This document shows, in pieces, positions 21,569-22,197 of a stretch of DNA of 22,197 nt. Location of the stretch: positions 1 to 22,197 of the forward strand of contig SCUC01000688.1 in NCBI GenBank assembly GCA_004322375.1, in the 5' to 3' direction. Numbering within the stretch: the stretch's first letter is position 1; each line of letters starts with the position of its first letter. Position numbers and translations under genes: made by a program. Source of the DNA: Bacteroidota bacterium (lineage in GTDB: Bacteria; Bacteroidota; Ignavibacteria; UBA10030; SZUA-254). The notes beneath the pieces were generated by a model. The model was not told the DNA's origin and did no database searches. It worked only from the letters and a program-made list of their open reading frames with translations.

Positions 21569-21587
21569 ATAATGCAATTTGCATAAT
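21569..21587. promoter_or_regulatory. Operator O2 overlapping the repressor start
   Basis: ATAATGC-AATTT-GCATAAT: the same half-sites as O1 with one mismatch. It covers the first two bases of the repressor ATG, so it can give autoregulation. Confidence 0.65.
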
Positions 21588-22008
21588 GGATGAAAATATT
21601 GAGATTGGACGCCGTTTAAGGCAATTCGGTGAAGATAAATTTGGCACTATGGCTGAGTTCGCTAAATCTTTAGGAATACTTCCTCAAAATTTAAATCAAC
21701 TTTTAAATGGTGAGCGCCGTCCAGGAATTAGAATGCAGGAAAGACTAAGGAATCTAGGATGTCCAATTGAATGGTTGATGTATGGGGAAACCTCTGCTGT
21801 AACCAACGCGAAGTATAATTATTTAGTAGAAAAGAAATGGCGTGAGAATAACCCCGATAAAGCGAAAATATTGGATTACTTAGAAGGTGTCGGTATAACG
21901 AACGTAGAACAACTCAAAGCATTATTTAACCCGGCGGGTATTGCTGAGGATGTCGCGGCTATACTCCAGAAGAGAATAGAGGAAGTTACCGGAGTAAAAA
22001 AGAAATGA
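21586..22008 (+). CDS. XRE-family phage repressor
   Basis: 140 residues. N-terminal helix-turn-helix (about 7-50: IGRRLRQFGEDKFGTMAEFA, KSLGILPQNLNQLLNGERRP), then IEWLMYGET as in many phage and prophage XRE repressors, and a helical C-terminal part (about 80-135). There is no LexA-like Ser-Lys autoprotease domain, so induction is unlikely to be by RecA-driven self-cleavage. Read opposite to the early operon, with two operators upstream, hence the probable immunity repressor. No Shine-Dalgarno is seen and O2 overlaps the ATG; the mRNA may be leaderless. More AT-rich than the phage body. Confidence 0.8.
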   Translation: MDENIEIGRRLRQFGEDKFGTMAEFAKSLGILPQNLNQLLNGERRPGIRMQERLRNLGCPIEWLMYGETSAVTNAKYNYLVEKKWRENNPDKAKILDYLEGVGITNVEQLKALFNPAGIAEDVAAILQKRIEEVTGVKKK

Positions 22009-22061
22009 GTATATTTGTAAATGCAGTTCTATTATTCTTAAACTTACATCGGGAGATGGTT

Positions 22062-22197
22062 ATGAAGTGGTTTCTTATTGTTTGTTGCGCTTTTTGTTTA
22101 AGTTGTGTTGACGAACAGCCAATTGAGGTTATTATACCTGATTGGTATTATTATAATGCAACAGATTCAACGCTTACAAACAAAATAGACATTACAT
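22062..22197 (+). CDS. Lipoprotein, 5' part only
   Basis: 45 codons visible. ATG 22062 follows GGGAG at good spacing. The start (MKWFLIVCCAFCLSC) is a signal peptide with lipobox-like CLSC, Cys15 to be lipidated, then a mature start VDEQPIEVIIPDWYYYN. An in-frame ATG at 22005 overlapping the repressor stop would give a poorer signal. It lies just beyond the repressor, where the Mu left end is expected, so it is either the first flanking host gene or a lysogenic-conversion gene. AT-rich like the repressor. Confidence 0.65.
   Translation, partial: MKWFLIVCCAFCLSCVDEQPIEVIIPDWYYYNATDSTLTNKIDIT

Noticed and set aside
1217..22023. TTGTAAAT near 1217 and near 22016 as prophage end repeats
   Set aside because: A direct 8-base match in AT-rich DNA is expected by chance; Mu-type ends should be inverted arrays of transposase sites with TG/CA termini, which I could not find.
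1..22197. tRNA, rRNA, CRISPR array or insertion sequence
   Set aside because: No cloverleaf, no spacer-repeat array and no transposase other than the MuA-like one were seen.

Overview
This window carries the left two thirds of a Mu-like transposable prophage. Almost all of it is read leftward (minus strand), and AT-rich non-phage-looking DNA lies at the left edge. The Mu signature is a DDE transposase (A), an AAA target-selection ATPase (B), a Gam-type DNA-end protector, GemA (gp16), a terminase pair, a DUF935 portal and a MuF-type head protein. No marker pins the host species. A lipoprotein signal at 22062 and two envelope-type phage proteins suggest a Gram-negative diderm. The dense GC-rich palindromic repeats and the gcattttgaattttt-type spacers resemble environmental Bacteroidota/Ignavibacteria-type genomes; that placement is only an inference.

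Right to left the layout is as follows. At 21.5-22.0 kb is an immunity switch: an XRE repressor read rightward, two matching operators, and a sigma70-like early promoter firing leftward into a small Cro/Ner-like gene and an AT-hook protein. At 19.5-20.8 kb is a second control point with a perfect 17-base operator, an HTH/zinc-ribbon gene, a CII-like gene, and one isolated rightward gene with its own terminator. At 16.3-19.5 kb is the transposition module A - small ORF - B. At 10.1-16.3 kb is a tightly overlapping early/middle operon (small ORFs, GemA, Gam, wHTH and zinc-ribbon proteins, DUF2786). A strong leftward terminator at 9.8 kb separates this from the late block: terminase small and large subunits, a small ORF, a two-domain DNA methyltransferase, an envelope-type protein, the portal, MuF, and a second envelope-type paralogue.

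The late block stops there. Protease, major capsid and tail genes that should follow MuF are absent, and from about 1250 leftward the sequence is AT-rich with a ClpP-fold (SDH-type) serine protease gene. The prophage therefore looks truncated or rearranged, or the rest lies elsewhere.

The most notable points are these. (1) The portal and MuF reading frames are split at an A9 run, and the portal's C-terminal region sits in the MuF frame. This indicates either a programmed -1 frameshift or a homopolymer indel. (2) GC-rich palindromic repeats are inserted in frame inside at least four proteins, including the transposase, and one insertion is demonstrated by comparison with an uninserted paralogue. 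(3) GemA ends in an SSB-like acidic tip. (4) A 104-base imperfect inverted repeat pairs far better as minus-strand RNA than as plus. (5) The early promoter carries an operator exactly in its spacer.
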